A DNA stretch of 64,000 bases from Pseudomonas sp. CFBP 13711 (GTDB lineage Bacteria; Pseudomonadota; Gammaproteobacteria; Pseudomonadales; Pseudomonadaceae): assembly GCF_014842265.1 (NCBI RefSeq), contig NZ_JACYVI010000002.1, positions 124,001 to 188,000 on the forward strand, in the 5' to 3' direction. Under the pieces are notes generated by a model. That model had not been told where the DNA came from and did no database searches. It saw only the letters and a program-made list of their open reading frames with translations. Below are positions 53,390-63,540 of the stretch, piece by piece. Positions within the stretch are counted from its first letter, which is position 1; every line of letters starts with the position of its first letter. A program made the translations under genes and the position numbers.

Positions 53390-56128
53390 ATGCTGATGAG
53401 CTTTCCCGGTTTTACCCTCAAGCCCCTTGTTGTTGCCGTACAACGCCACCCCCGTGCGCTGATTTGCGCACTGGCGGTCGGCATGAGCCCGGCCTATGGC
53501 GCCGACAGCACGGACAGCGCCGCCGATGCCGCACCTGGCAGTGAAGCCGCTGTCCCCGCGGCGGCGGTGGCTGCTGCGCCGGCGACCACCCAGCTCAAAC
53601 GGGTGGAGGTGACCGGTTCGGCCGTGCGCCGGGCCGATGCGGAAACTGCCGTGCCGGTGACCATCCTGCGCGCCGACGAGCTGAAGAAACAGGGCGTGAC
53701 CACCACCGAACAGATGGTCCAGCGCATCACCGGCAGTCAGTCGATGATGAACAGCGCCGGCTCGGTCGGCGCCTCCACCGGTGGCGCGTCCTATGCCGAC
53801 ATGCGCGGCATCGGCGCCAACAAAACCCTGATCCTGCTCAACGGCCGCCGTCTGGCCAACAACGCCTTGTCCGGCGTCGGCACGCCCAACGGCAGCGCCA
53901 TCGACCTGAACATGATTCCGTTCGCCGCCATCGACCGCATCGAAGTGCTGCGCGACGGTGCCTCGGCGCTGTACGGCACCGACGCCATCGGCGGCGTGAT
54001 CAACTTCATCACCAAAAAATCCCTGACCGACGGCACCCTGAGCCTCGGCGGCGACACCCCGACCGCCAGCGGTGGCGGCGCCAGCAAGGACGTCAGCGCC
54101 AGCTGGGGTTTCGGCGATCTGGACGAAGACCGCTTCAACGTCATGGGCGTGTTCAACTACAACAAGCAGCAGAACCTCGACGCCAACGACCGCTCTTTCG
54201 ACAAGGATTACGTCCCGGGCCGTGGCCTCAACCAGACTTCCGGCACCGCTTATCCCGGCAACTACTATCAGGGCAACAACAGCAGCAACCCCCTCGCACC
54301 GAACTGCGCCGGACCGGGCTTGGTGAGCGTGAACGGGCTGTGCCGGTTCAGCACCCGCGATTACATCGACCTGGTGCCGCAGACCGAGAAGACCTCGTTC
54401 TTCGGCCGCGCCACCGGCAAGCTGGCCGAGGACCACAACGTCAGCCTCGAATACTTCTTTGCCCGCAACAACAACGCCACCAGCATCGGCCCCGCGCCAC
54501 TGACCGGCCTGAGCATCGACCCGTCTTCGCCCTACTACCCGGGCAACGGCATTACGCCCGGCCCGAACAACTTCGCTCTCGACCCTACCCAGCCGGTGGA
54601 CACCGCCTGGCGTGAGACGGCCGCCGGCCCCCGTGGCAGCAAGGACCAGAACACCAACCAGCGTTTGCTGCTGACCTTCGACGGCACCGTCGGCGGCTGG
54701 GATTACAACCTCGGCGCCAACTACAACCAGAGCAAGGTCGTGTCCAGCGTGACCTCGGGTTACGTCAGTGACTCCGCCCTCAAGGCCGGCCTGGCCAGCG
54801 GTCTGCTCAACCCGTTCGGCCCGCAATCGGCGGCGGGTCAGCAGTTCATCGACGACGCCGCGTATCACGGCGAATACTCCACCGCCGTTGGCCGTGTCTA
54901 CGGGGTGGATGGACGTATCAGCCGCGAGATCGGCAACTGGTTCGGTGCCGGCGAATCCGGCCTGGCCCTGGGCGGCGAATACCGCAAGGAAAAACTCCAC
55001 CAGGATTACGAGGACTTCGTTGACGACATCAGCAGCCTGGGTCTTGACTCGGCCGGTTCCGTATCCGGCGATCGTACCGTCAAGGCCGAGTACGCCGAGC
55101 TGAACGTCCCCGTCATCGACAGCCTGGAACTGACCGCCGCCGTGCGCCACGACAAATACAGCGACTTCGGCAGCACCACCAACCCGAAATACTCGTTCCG
55201 CTTCCAGCCGTTCAAAGAGCTGGTGATGCGCGGCGCGTACAGCGAGGGCTTCCGTGCGCCGTCGCTGTACGAGCTGTATGCCCCGCAAAGTCTGGCCTAC
55301 AGCCAGGGTTACTACGATGACCCGACGCTGTGCGCCGGCGGGACCGTGCAGCCGGGCGGCCAGGCCGGTCGTGACTGTAATCAGCAGTTCCTCAACCGCA
55401 GCGGCGGCAACGCGAGCCTGTCCCCGGAGAAAGCCCGCAACGTGACCCTGGGCTTCGTTTATCAACCGATGAACAACCTCTCCATGGGCCTGGATTTCTG
55501 GTGGATTCACATCTCCAATCAGATCCAGTCGTTTCCTGAATCCACCGTGTTCGACCAGTCGGATCTGTATGGCGACCGCATCATCCGCAACGCCGATGGC
55601 TCCATCGCCAACATCGTCACCGGCAACTCCAACCTGGGCATCGTCAAGACCAACGGTGTCGACGTGACCCTGGACTACCGCTTCCCGAACACGCCGTATG
55701 GCCAGTTCGGTCTGGGGCTGACCGGGACGTACGTCAATCGCTACGACTTCCAGAACATCATCGACGGTCCGTACACCGACAAGGTCGGCGACTTCCAGGG
55801 TGATGGCGTGATCGCGCGCTGGAAACACGTGCTGATCGGCAGCTGGACCCTCGGCGACAGCCGTGCCTCCCTGACCAACCGCTTCACCAGCGGCTACAAC
55901 GACTACGACCGCACCACCAACGGCACCGTGCCGTCGTACTCGCTGTGGGACCTGTCGGTGGGCCACACCTTCGAGAAGGTGCTGGACGTCGATGCCGGCG
56001 TGCGCAACCTGTTCGACCGCGACCCGCCGTTCACCAACCAGGCCTACAACTTCCAGTCCGGCTATGACCCTCGTTACGCCGACCCACTGGGCCGCACGCT
56101 GTTTGCGCGGGCGACGTATCACTTCTAA
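53390..56128 (+). CDS. TonB-dependent outer-membrane receptor
   Basis: The 912-aa precursor has a signal peptide to about residue 38 and an Ala-rich extension, a TonB box-like KRVEVTGSAV (about 70-79), a plug domain with RIEVLRDGASALYGTDAIGGVINF, and a 22-strand barrel ending ARATYHF with terminal Phe. It lacks an N-terminal STN signalling domain, so no sigma/anti-sigma pathway is indicated. Loops with Cys pairs (NCAGPGLVSVNGLC, DPTLCAGG...GRDCNQQ) suggest a bulky ligand. It precedes a peptide-type ABC importer, which supports a peptide-like or siderophore-like ligand; the exact one is unknown. Confidence 0.9.
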   Translation: MLMSFPGFTLKPLVVAVQRHPRALICALAVGMSPAYGADSTDSAADAAPGSEAAVPAAAVAAAPATTQLKRVEVTGSAVRRADAETAVPVTILRADELKKQGVTTTEQMVQRITGSQSMMNSAGSVGASTGGASYADMRGIGANKTLILLNGRRLANNALSGVGTPNGSAIDLNMIPFAAIDRIEVLRDGASALYGTDAIGGVINFITKKSLTDGTLSLGGDTPTASGGGASKDVSASWGFGDLDEDRFNVMGVFNYNKQQNLDANDRSFDKDYVPGRGLNQTSGTAYPGNYYQGNNSSNPLAPNCAGPGLVSVNGLCRFSTRDYIDLVPQTEKTSFFGRATGKLAEDHNVSLEYFFARNNNATSIGPAPLTGLSIDPSSPYYPGNGITPGPNNFALDPTQPVDTAWRETAAGPRGSKDQNTNQRLLLTFDGTVGGWDYNLGANYNQSKVVSSVTSGYVSDSALKAGLASGLLNPFGPQSAAGQQFIDDAAYHGEYSTAVGRVYGVDGRISREIGNWFGAGESGLALGGEYRKEKLHQDYEDFVDDISSLGLDSAGSVSGDRTVKAEYAELNVPVIDSLELTAAVRHDKYSDFGSTTNPKYSFRFQPFKELVMRGAYSEGFRAPSLYELYAPQSLAYSQGYYDDPTLCAGGTVQPGGQAGRDCNQQFLNRSGGNASLSPEKARNVTLGFVYQPMNNLSMGLDFWWIHISNQIQSFPESTVFDQSDLYGDRIIRNADGSIANIVTGNSNLGIVKTNGVDVTLDYRFPNTPYGQFGLGLTGTYVNRYDFQNIIDGPYTDKVGDFQGDGVIARWKHVLIGSWTLGDSRASLTNRFTSGYNDYDRTTNGTVPSYSLWDLSVGHTFEKVLDVDAGVRNLFDRDPPFTNQAYNFQSGYDPRYADPLGRTLFARATYHF

Positions 56129-56137
56129 GCGCTAGTC

Positions 56138-56167
56138 CCCGACGCGCCATTCCTGCGGCGCGTCGGG
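56138..56167 (+). terminator. Intercistronic hairpin between receptor and yejA-type gene
   Basis: CCCGACGCGCC (56138-56148) and GGCGCGTCGGG (56157-56167) form a perfect 11-bp GC-rich stem with an 8-nt loop, 9 bp after the receptor stop and 21 bp before the next ATG. With no T-run it may attenuate or stabilise rather than end transcription. Confidence 0.55.
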
Positions 56168-56188
56168 CTGCTCACAAGGATTGTCCGC

Positions 56189-58129
56189 ATGTCTGCCACC
56201 CCCTTTTCATTGCCGCGCCGTTTACCGGGCGTGGCATTGCTGTACTCGGTGCTGTTCTGTAGCTCGCTGATGCTGGGCATTCCCCAGGCCTTTGCCGCGC
56301 CGGTGCACGCGCTGACCGTCTATGGCGAAGCGCCGAAATACCCCGCTGATTTCCAGCACTTCGATTACGTCGACCCTGACGCGCCCAAAGGCGGTTCCAT
56401 GAGCCGCGCGTCCGAGGAGATCGGCCAGTTCAACTACCTCACGCCATACGTCGATCAAGGCATTTCCGTGAGCCAGATCGACACGTGGGTGTATGCGCCA
56501 CTGGCCTATCGCTCACTGGACGAGCCCTACACGGTGTACGGGCTGGTCGCCGAGAAAATGGAACGCGACCCCGACAATCTCTGGGTGCGCTTCTACCTCA
56601 ACCCCAAGGCACGCTTCGATGACGGCACGCCGATCACCGCCGAAGACGTGCGCTACACCTGGCAGACGCTGATCACCCAGGGCAGCTTCAGCTATCGCCC
56701 GCTGTACGCCGACGTCAAGGACGCGGTCATCGAAGCGCCGGGGCAGATCCGTTTCGATTTCAAGACCGGCACCAATCGCACCCTCGCCCTGGACCTCGCC
56801 AGCCTGCGCATCCTGCCCGAGCACTGGTGGAAGACCCGCGACTTCACCAAGGGCGGCGGCTTCGAACCGCCGCTGGGCAGCGGGCCGTATCGGGTCTCGC
56901 GGGTCGACGCCGGGCGCAGTGTCAGCTTTGAGCGGGTCAAGGACTGGTGGGGCAAAGACCTGCCGGTCAGCCGTGGGCTGTACAACTTCGACGCGCTGAC
57001 GGTGAATTTCTATGGCGATGTCGACGTGGCCCGTCAGTTGGTCCAGGCCGGCAACTTCGATTACAACCGCGAGTTCTCCTCGGCCGGCTACGTCGTTGGC
57101 TACACCGCGCCGAGCCTGCAGGACGGCCGTCTGCAGAAAACCATTCTGGCCAGGCGCCGCCCGGTGGCCGGTCAGGGCTTCGTGTTCAATCTCGACAAAC
57201 CGATGTTCCAGGACCGCCGGGTGCGCGAAGCCCTGGCCATGCTCTGGGATTTCGAGTGGGTCAACGGCCAGATCATGCGCAACTTCTATGTGCGCGAACA
57301 AACCTACTTCCCGAAGAGCGAAATGGCCGCGACCGAGCTGCCCGACGCGCAAGAGCTGAGCCTTCTCGAGCCCCTGCGCGGGCAGATCCCGGACGAAGTC
57401 TTCGATCAGGTCTGGCGCGCACCGAAGACCGACGGCAGCGGCTACATCCGCGACAAACAGCTCAAGGCCCTCAAGCTGCTGGCCGACGCCGGCTGGCACG
57501 CGAAGAACAACCGACTGGTGAACGCTGCCGGTCAGCCGCTGGAGTTTTCCTTCCTCGACGGCCAGGGCGGTTTCGAGCGGCTGGTGCTGCCCTACAAGCG
57601 CGTGCTGGCGCAGATCGGTATCACCCTGAATTTTCGTCGCGTGGACTCGGCCCAGTACATGAACCGATTGAACGCCCGGGACTACGACATGATCGTGGTC
57701 ACGCTGCCCGCCAACGGCAATCCGATCCTCTCCCCCGGCCGTGAGCTGTACAACCTGTTCGGCTCGCAAAGCGCCCGCCAGGTTGGCAGTTCCAACGCCA
57801 TGGTGCTGCGCAATCCGGCGGTCGATCGCCTTATCGACGGTCTGGTCGCGGCCAACAACCGCAACGACATGCTGCATTACGCGCGGGCGCTGGATCGGGT
57901 CCTGCTCTGGGGTTTCTACATGATTCCGAACTACTACTCCCAAGGCACACCGGTGGTGTTTGCCAACCGGTTTGGCCGGCCGGCGATCGAGCCAACCTAC
58001 GACGTCGGGCTGGAAAGCTGGTGGGAAGTCAGCCGCGTGCCGCTAACCGATGCACAGATGGCTGCGCGTCTGGCACCCCAAAGCAGCATCGCGAATACCC
58101 GTGCCGCACTGACAACGGAGGGTCAGTGA
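56189..58129 (+). CDS. yejA: YejA-type extracellular solute-binding protein
   Basis: The 646-aa precursor has a signal peptide (about 1-36, ending AFA). The SBP_bac_5 domain begins [20 protein letters not shown] and includes [12 protein letters not shown], a YejA/NikA-group signature, and [18 protein letters not shown] segments typical of YejA. E. coli YejA captures microcin C and peptides for import by YejBEF. Length is the long YejA form (about 600-650 aa). It is followed by yejB after one base. Confidence 0.9.
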   Translation: MSATPFSLPRRLPGVALLYSVLFCSSLMLGIPQAFAAPVHALTVYGEAPKYPADFQHFDYVDPDAPKGGSMSRASEEIGQFNYLTPYVDQGISVSQIDTWVYAPLAYRSLDEPYTVYGLVAEKMERDPDNLWVRFYLNPKARFDDGTPITAEDVRYTWQTLITQGSFSYRPLYADVKDAVIEAPGQIRFDFKTGTNRTLALDLASLRILPEHWWKTRDFTKGGGFEPPLGSGPYRVSRVDAGRSVSFERVKDWWGKDLPVSRGLYNFDALTVNFYGDVDVARQLVQAGNFDYNREFSSAGYVVGYTAPSLQDGRLQKTILARRRPVAGQGFVFNLDKPMFQDRRVREALAMLWDFEWVNGQIMRNFYVREQTYFPKSEMAATELPDAQELSLLEPLRGQIPDEVFDQVWRAPKTDGSGYIRDKQLKALKLLADAGWHAKNNRLVNAAGQPLEFSFLDGQGGFERLVLPYKRVLAQIGITLNFRRVDSAQYMNRLNARDYDMIVVTLPANGNPILSPGRELYNLFGSQSARQVGSSNAMVLRNPAVDRLIDGLVAANNRNDMLHYARALDRVLLWGFYMIPNYYSQGTPVVFANRFGRPAIEPTYDVGLESWWEVSRVPLTDAQMAARLAPQSSIANTRAALTTEGQ

Positions 58130-58130
58130 C

Positions 58131-59201
58131 ATGTTCGCCTACACCCTGCGCCGGTTGGCGCTGATCATTCCCACGCTGCTGTGCATTCTGGTGGTAAATT
58201 TCCTCATCGTGCAGGCCGCGCCGGGCGGTCCCGTCGAGCAAGCCATCGCCCGGGTTCAGGGCATGGGCCCAACGGGCGGCATTGGTGGCGGCGGTGGCGA
58301 AGTCGCGGCGACCGGCGGGATCAGCCGAGGCGCTCAAGGGCTGGACCCGGAGCTGGTCGAAGCGATCAAGCACCAATACGGGTTCGACAAGCCGCTGCAC
58401 GAGCGCCTGTGGCTGATGCTCACCCATTACGCGCAGCTGGACTTCGGCAGCAGCTTTTTTCGCGGTGCCACGGTGACCGGGCTGATTCTGCAAAAGCTGC
58501 CGGTGACCCTGTCCCTCGGGCTCTGGGCGACGCTGATCACCTACCTGATTTCGATCCCGCTGGGCATCCGAAAGGCCGTGCTGCATGGCAGCCGCTTTGA
58601 TGTCTGGAGCAGCACGGTGATCATCATCGGCTACGCCATCCCGGCGTTTCTGTTCGCCATTCTGCTGATCGTGGTATTCGCCGGCGGCAGCTACTGGAGC
58701 TGGTTTCCGGCCCAGGGTCTGTTCTCGGACGACTTCGACAGCCTCTCGCCACTGGGCAAGCTGCGCGACTACCTGTGGCATCTGGTACTGCCGGTCAGCG
58801 CGCTGGTCATCGGCGGCTTCGCGACCCTGACCATCCTCACCAAAAACAGCTTCCTCAACGAGATCGGCCGCCAGTACGTGGTCACCGCCCGGGCCAAGGG
58901 CCTCAGCGAGCAGCGCGTGCTCTACGGACACGTGTTCCGCAACGCCATGTTGCTGGTGGTGGCGGGCATTCCCCAGGCGCTGATCGAGGTGTTCTTCGCC
59001 GGCTCACTGCTGATCGAAACCATCTTCGGCCTCGATGGCATCGGCCGCATGAGCTACGAAGCAGCGGTGTCCCGGGATTACCCGGTGGTGTTCGGTACGC
59101 TGTTTTTGTTCACCCTGTTCGGCCTGTTGATCAAGCTGGTGGGCGACCTGTGCTACACCCTGGTCGACCCGCGCATCGACTTTTCCGCGAGGAGCGCCTG
59201 A
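58131..59201 (+). CDS. yejB: YejB-type ABC transporter permease
   Basis: The 356-aa protein has six TM helices with the N-terminal [20 protein letters not shown] and a long periplasmic loop after helix 1 (Gly-rich [12 protein letters not shown]). The ABC-interacting EAA loop is [21 protein letters not shown]. It matches E. coli YejB in length and layout. Its stop shares one base with the yejE start. It forms a heterodimer with YejE. Confidence 0.92.
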   Translation: MFAYTLRRLALIIPTLLCILVVNFLIVQAAPGGPVEQAIARVQGMGPTGGIGGGGGEVAATGGISRGAQGLDPELVEAIKHQYGFDKPLHERLWLMLTHYAQLDFGSSFFRGATVTGLILQKLPVTLSLGLWATLITYLISIPLGIRKAVLHGSRFDVWSSTVIIIGYAIPAFLFAILLIVVFAGGSYWSWFPAQGLFSDDFDSLSPLGKLRDYLWHLVLPVSALVIGGFATLTILTKNSFLNEIGRQYVVTARAKGLSEQRVLYGHVFRNAMLLVVAGIPQALIEVFFAGSLLIETIFGLDGIGRMSYEAAVSRDYPVVFGTLFLFTLFGLLIKLVGDLCYTLVDPRIDFSARSA

Positions 59202-60223
59202 TGTTCGAGTTTTCCCCGCAAAACCGGCGCCGCATCGCCAACTTCAAGGCCAACCGGCGTGGCTGGTGGTCGCTGTGGCTGTTCGTGGCGCTGTTGATCA
59301 TCTGCCTGTGCGGCGAACTGATCGCCAACGACAAGCCGCTGATCGTCCGCTATCAGGGCGACCTGTACTTCCCGGCCGTGCATCAATACCTCGAAACCGA
59401 CTTCGGCGGCGAGCTGCCTTTCGAGCCGGACTATTCCAGCGATTACGTGCGCAAACTGATCGCCGACAAGGGGGGCTGGATGCTCTTCGCGCCGATCCCG
59501 TTCAGCTACGACACGGTCAATTACGAACTCCGCGAGCCCTCCCCCAGCCCGCCCAGCGCGCGCAACTGGCTGGGCACCGACGACCAGGCCCGGGACGTCA
59601 TGGCGCGGGTGCTGTTCGGCACTCGCGTGTCGATCCTCTTTGCGTTGGCGCTGACCGCCATCAGCACGGTGATCGGCGTGTTCGCCGGGGCGATTCAGGG
59701 CTACTACGGCGGATTGGCGGATTTGATCGGCCAGCGCTTGCAGGAAGTCTGGTCGGGGCTGCCGGTGCTGTACCTGTTGATCATTCTGTCGGGCTTCGTC
59801 GAGCCGGATTTCTGGTGGCTGCTGGGGATCATGTCGCTGTTTTCCTGGCTGGCGCTGGTCGACGTGGTCCGCGCCGAGTTCCTCCGTGGGCGCAATCTGG
59901 AATACGTCAAAGCCGCCCGCGCCTTGGGCCTCAGCGACGGCGCCTTGATGTGGCGGCACATTCTGCCCAACGCCATGACCAGCACCCTCACCTACCTGCC
60001 ATTCATCGTCACCGGCGCCATCGCCACACTGACCGCGCTGGATTTCCTCGGCTTCGGCATGCCCGCCGAAAGCGCGTCCCTCGGCGAACTCATCGGCCAG
60101 GCCAAACGCAACCTGCAGGCGCCATGGCTCGGCGTCACAGCGTTCTGCGCCCTCGCGTTGATCCTCACGCTACTGGTGTTTATCGGCGAAGCCTGCCGTG
60201 ACGCTTTCGACCCCCGCACATGA
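59201..60223 (+). CDS. yejE: YejE-type ABC transporter permease
   Basis: The 340-aa protein starts [20 protein letters not shown], then one TM helix, a large periplasmic loop (about 45-140) with NWLGTDDQARDVMARVLFG, and five more helices. The EAA loop is YVKAARALGLSDGALMWRHI. The periplasmic loop with SPPSARNWLGTDDQ is characteristic of YejE/DppC. It overlaps yejF by 4 nt. Confidence 0.92.
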   Translation: MFEFSPQNRRRIANFKANRRGWWSLWLFVALLIICLCGELIANDKPLIVRYQGDLYFPAVHQYLETDFGGELPFEPDYSSDYVRKLIADKGGWMLFAPIPFSYDTVNYELREPSPSPPSARNWLGTDDQARDVMARVLFGTRVSILFALALTAISTVIGVFAGAIQGYYGGLADLIGQRLQEVWSGLPVLYLLIILSGFVEPDFWWLLGIMSLFSWLALVDVVRAEFLRGRNLEYVKAARALGLSDGALMWRHILPNAMTSTLTYLPFIVTGAIATLTALDFLGFGMPAESASLGELIGQAKRNLQAPWLGVTAFCALALILTLLVFIGEACRDAFDPRT

Positions 60224-61824
60224 GCGCTGCCATGAATGACCCTCTGATCCAGATCCGCAACCTGCGCGTGGCCTTCAACGGTGCCGAAGTGGTGCACGGC
60301 ATCGACCTCGACATCCAGCCCGGCGAGTGTCTGGCGCTGGTCGGCGAGTCCGGCTCGGGCAAGTCGGTGACCGCGCACTCGATCCTGCGCCTGCTGCCGG
60401 CAAAGTCCGTCAGCACCCAGGGCAGCATTCGCTACAGGGGCGTCGATCTGTTGCACGCGAGCGACAAAGAACTTCGGGGCCTGCGCGGCAACCGCATCGC
60501 CATGATCTTTCAGGAGCCGATGACCTCGCTGAATCCGTTGCACACCGTGGAGAAACAGATCGGCGAAATCCTCGCCATGCACAAGGGCCTCAAGGGCAAG
60601 GCCGCCCGCGAGCGCACCCTGGAGCTGCTCGGGCTGGTAGGGATTCAGAACCCGCCGCAGCGGCTCAAGGCCCTGCCCCATCAACTGTCCGGCGGGCAGC
60701 GCCAGCGGGTGATGATCGCCATGGCCCTGGCCAACGAGCCCGAGCTGCTGATCGCCGACGAGCCGACCACCGCGCTGGACGTCACGGTGCAGCTGAAAAT
60801 TCTCGAACTGCTTAAATCCCTGCAACAGCGGCTGGGCATGTCGCTGCTGTTGATCAGCCACGACCTCAATCTGGTGCGGCGCGTCGCCCAGCGGGTCTGT
60901 GTGATGCGCGCCGGCGAGATCGTCGAGCAGGCCGACTGCCAGACGCTGTTCGCCACTCCGCAACACCCCTACAGCCGCCTGCTGATCAACGCCGAACCCG
61001 ACGGCGAACCGGTGCCCGGCGAGCACACTCAAACGCTGCTGTCGGTGGACGCTCTGAAGGTCTGGTTTCCTCTGGCCAAGCCGTTGTTGCGACGCGAGCG
61101 GCAGTACATCAAGGCGGTGGACGGGGTGAGTTTCGAGCTGTTGAAAGGCCAGACCCTCGGCATCGTCGGCGAATCCGGCTCGGGCAAATCGACCCTGGGT
61201 CAGGCGATCCTGCGACTGATCGATTCCGAAGGCAGCATCCGCTTCGCCAACAAGGAGCTGAGCCTGCGCAGCCAGCAACTGATGCGGCCGCTGCGCAAGC
61301 GCCTTCAGGTGGTGTTTCAGGACCCGTTCGGCAGTTTGAGCCCGCGCATGACGGTGCAGCAGATCATCGCCGAAGGGCTGCTGACCCACGGCATCGGCAC
61401 CCCGGCCGAGCGTGAACAGACGGTCATCCGCGTGCTCGGCGAAGTCGGCCTCGACCCGGACAGCCGCCATCGCTACCCCCACGAATTCTCCGGCGGTCAA
61501 CGCCAACGGGTGGCCATTGCCCGAGCGCTGGTGCTGGAACCGGAGCTGATTCTGCTCGACGAACCCACCTCGGCGCTGGATCGCACCGTGCAAAAACAGA
61601 TCATTGCGCTGCTGCGGGATTTGCAGATCCGTCACGGCCTGAGTTATCTGTTCATCAGCCACGACCTGGCGGTGGTTCACGCGCTTGCCCATGACGTGCT
61701 GGTGATCAAGGACGGCAAAGTGGTCGAGCAAGGGGCGGCGCGGGAGATTTTCAGCCATCCGCGCCAGCCCTACACCCAGGAGCTGCTGCGCGCCTCCGGG
61801 CTGGATTTCGGCGGACGGGCGTGA
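60220..61824 (+). CDS. yejF: YejF-type dual ABC ATPase
   Basis: The 534-aa protein has two complete ABC modules. Walker A motifs are [10 protein letters not shown] and [10 protein letters not shown], signatures [10 protein letters not shown] and [10 protein letters not shown], and Walker [13 protein letters not shown] and [12 protein letters not shown]. Both sites look active. The oligopeptide-ATPase C-terminal segment follows each. The start overlaps yejE (ATGA); MNDPLIQI at 60232 is an alternative. It powers uptake through YejB-YejE. Confidence 0.94.
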   Translation: MSAAMNDPLIQIRNLRVAFNGAEVVHGIDLDIQPGECLALVGESGSGKSVTAHSILRLLPAKSVSTQGSIRYRGVDLLHASDKELRGLRGNRIAMIFQEPMTSLNPLHTVEKQIGEILAMHKGLKGKAARERTLELLGLVGIQNPPQRLKALPHQLSGGQRQRVMIAMALANEPELLIADEPTTALDVTVQLKILELLKSLQQRLGMSLLLISHDLNLVRRVAQRVCVMRAGEIVEQADCQTLFATPQHPYSRLLINAEPDGEPVPGEHTQTLLSVDALKVWFPLAKPLLRRERQYIKAVDGVSFELLKGQTLGIVGESGSGKSTLGQAILRLIDSEGSIRFANKELSLRSQQLMRPLRKRLQVVFQDPFGSLSPRMTVQQIIAEGLLTHGIGTPAEREQTVIRVLGEVGLDPDSRHRYPHEFSGGQRQRVAIARALVLEPELILLDEPTSALDRTVQKQIIALLRDLQIRHGLSYLFISHDLAVVHALAHDVLVIKDGKVVEQGAAREIFSHPRQPYTQELLRASGLDFGGRA

Positions 61825-61908
61825 GCCGACACACCTTGCGACACCTACTATAATGCCCGGCCACGGCGTATCATCGCGCCCCCTCGATTTCCTGCTCTGG
61901 TGCCTGTC

Positions 61909-62964
61909 ATGACTGCCCTTCCGCTCACCTCCGAACGCCGCGGCTGGTCGTTCTGGTGGAAACCCCTGGCGTTCCTGCTGGTGGCCGCCATCGGCTTGTA
62001 CTACGTCAAGTGGTCGCCGTATTACCTGAAATCCTTCATCGCGGCCGACACCCATAACATCGGCGGCTCGATCATCAACGACAACCCGGCCACGCCGTGG
62101 GCCGCCGCTCTGGCGTACGCCCAGGTGTACTTTCTGGCGATCTGGAAAGCCGCCGTGCTGGCAGTGATCCTCGGCTCGCTGGTGCAGGTGCTGATTCCCC
62201 GTGACTGGCTGCTGAAAATGTTCGGCCGCGCCGGACTCGGCTCCACCCTTCGCGGCGGCCTGTTCGCCCTGCCCGGCATGATGTGCAGCTGCTGCGCGGC
62301 GCCGGTGGCTGCGGGCCTGCGCAAGCAGAACGTGTCGGTGGGCGCAGCGCTGGCCTTCTGGATCGCCAACCCGGTGCTCAACCCGGCCACGCTGGTGTTC
62401 ATGGGCTTCGTACTGGGTTGGGGCTTTACGGCGCTGCGACTGGTGGCGGGCCTTGTTTTAGTGATCGGTGTTTCGCTGGTGGCGCAACGCATCTCCCGCC
62501 CGGAAGTGGTGCCTGAACAGGCGCTGGAAGCCGTGGCCAATGCCGAGACGCCGGAGGAAGGCAGCCTGCTGGTGCGTTGGGGCAAGACGCTCTGGCAGTT
62601 GTTCTGGACCACCATCCCGATCTACGTCATCGCCGTGCTGATCCTCGGCGCCGCGCGGGTCTGGTTGTTCCCTCACGTTGACGGCGCGATGGGCAACAGC
62701 CTGTTGTGGCTGGTGCCGTTGGCGATTGTCGGCACGTTGTTTGTGATCCCCACCGCCGCCGAAATCCCGATCGTGCAGACGCTGCTGACGTTGGGCCTGG
62801 GCACTGCGCCGGCGGTGGCGTTGCTGATGACCCTGCCGAGCGTGAGCCTGCCGTCGCTGCTGATGCTGCGTAAGTCTTTCGACGCCAAGGTGCTGGTGAC
62901 CGTTGGGGTGTTGACCATGCTGGTCGGGGTCCTGAGTGGCCTGGTCGGCGCCGCTTTGTTGTAA
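61909..62964 (+). CDS. YraQ/ArsP-family (UPF0718-like) permease
   Basis: The 351-aa inner-membrane protein has about eight hydrophobic segments. The motif GMMCSCCAAPVAAGLRKQNV with adjacent cysteines, then FWIANPVLNPATLVF, is the permease signature of the DUF318/ArsP/YraQ group. Relatives export methylarsenicals or divalent metals. ATG 61909 is preferred over GTG 61900. It is 84 bp after yejF on the same strand but is not an obvious part of the import system. The inverted element starts 7 bp after its stop. Confidence 0.82.
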   Translation: MTALPLTSERRGWSFWWKPLAFLLVAAIGLYYVKWSPYYLKSFIAADTHNIGGSIINDNPATPWAAALAYAQVYFLAIWKAAVLAVILGSLVQVLIPRDWLLKMFGRAGLGSTLRGGLFALPGMMCSCCAAPVAAGLRKQNVSVGAALAFWIANPVLNPATLVFMGFVLGWGFTALRLVAGLVLVIGVSLVAQRISRPEVVPEQALEAVANAETPEEGSLLVRWGKTLWQLFWTTIPIYVIAVLILGAARVWLFPHVDGAMGNSLLWLVPLAIVGTLFVIPTAAEIPIVQTLLTLGLGTAPAVALLMTLPSVSLPSLLMLRKSFDAKVLVTVGVLTMLVGVLSGLVGAALL

Positions 62965-62970
62965 GGCTGA

Positions 62971-63235
62971 GATCAAGATCACAAGCGTCTGCCTGGGGGC
63001 AGACTGTTTCGCCTTCGGCGAGTTACTTGGAAAAAGCCCCCCAAGTAACCAAGGGGGCTTGCTCCTGGTTTGGCCCCTCGTACCTCGGGGTTCCTTCACT
63101 CCGGTCCCGCTCCGTGGGCCCGCCGCCATCCGCCATCCATGGCGGGGGGCGGCTCTCGCGGCATCCATGCCGCTCGGCCCACTCCGCGAAACCTGCGTTC
63201 AGCCTGCACCAAAGTCGCGTTTTGCGGTGTCTGGA
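62971..63235. repeat. Left arm of a large composite inverted element
   Basis: About 265 bp running from GATCAAGATC through TCTGCCTGGGGGCAGAC and the segment TTGGCCCCTCGTACCTCGGG to GCCTGCACC. It is nearly the reverse complement of 63541-63803. It carries short open frames with no ribosome-binding support, typical of repeat-borne ORFs seen in many Pseudomonas genomes. Confidence 0.85.
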
Positions 63236-63289
63236 CTACCTCGTGGAAGATCAAAAGCAGATCAAGGGCAGATCAGTCGCTAAGGACTT

Positions 63290-63380
63290 GTGGGAGTGAG
63301 CTTGCTCACGAAGGGGTTGATACATCCACCGAATATCAGGTGTGCGAGATAAAGCATTCGCGAGCAAGCTCGCTCCCACA
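63290..63380. repeat. REP pair, class A (inside the inverted element)
   Basis: GTGGGAGTGAGCTTGCTCAC begins at 63290, and its inverted mate CGAGCAAGCTCGCTCCCAC ends at 63379. Same class as at 22488 and 48733. Confidence 0.88.
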
Positions 63381-63425
63381 GGATGGGCGTGAGATGAGCA
63401 AAATTGGTGGCGCCTGGGCTGGCCT

Positions 63426-63512
63426 CTTCCCGGCTAAAGCCGGTCCCACTAACAGCAGCGCATGCATCCAGTGGGATTGGCTCCGACTGTAGGACCGGCT
63501 TCAGCCGGGAAG
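63426..63512. repeat. REP pair, class B (inside the inverted element)
   Basis: CTTCCCGGCTAAAGCCGGTC starts at 63426, with the inverted mate GTAGGACCGGCTTCAGCC from 63489. Same class as at 43903 and 47684. Confidence 0.88.
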
Positions 63513-63540
63513 CTTTTGATCTTGATCTTCATACACATAA

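Noticed and set aside
53345..56122. A 925-codon open frame antisense to the TonB-dependent receptor
   Set aside because: It mirrors the receptor codon for codon in high-GC DNA, lacks a ribosome-binding site and gives a low-complexity Val/Gly/Ala/Arg-rich product. The receptor on the plus strand has all family motifs.
59992..62055. A 687-codon antisense frame over yejF and into the permease gene
   Set aside because: A shadow of real genes: composition is Gln/His/Arg-rich with no recognisable domain.
62936..63492. Short open frames within the inverted element
   Set aside because: They follow the repeat rather than a gene: no ribosome-binding site, several overlapping frames in both directions, and the same peptides appear in both arms.
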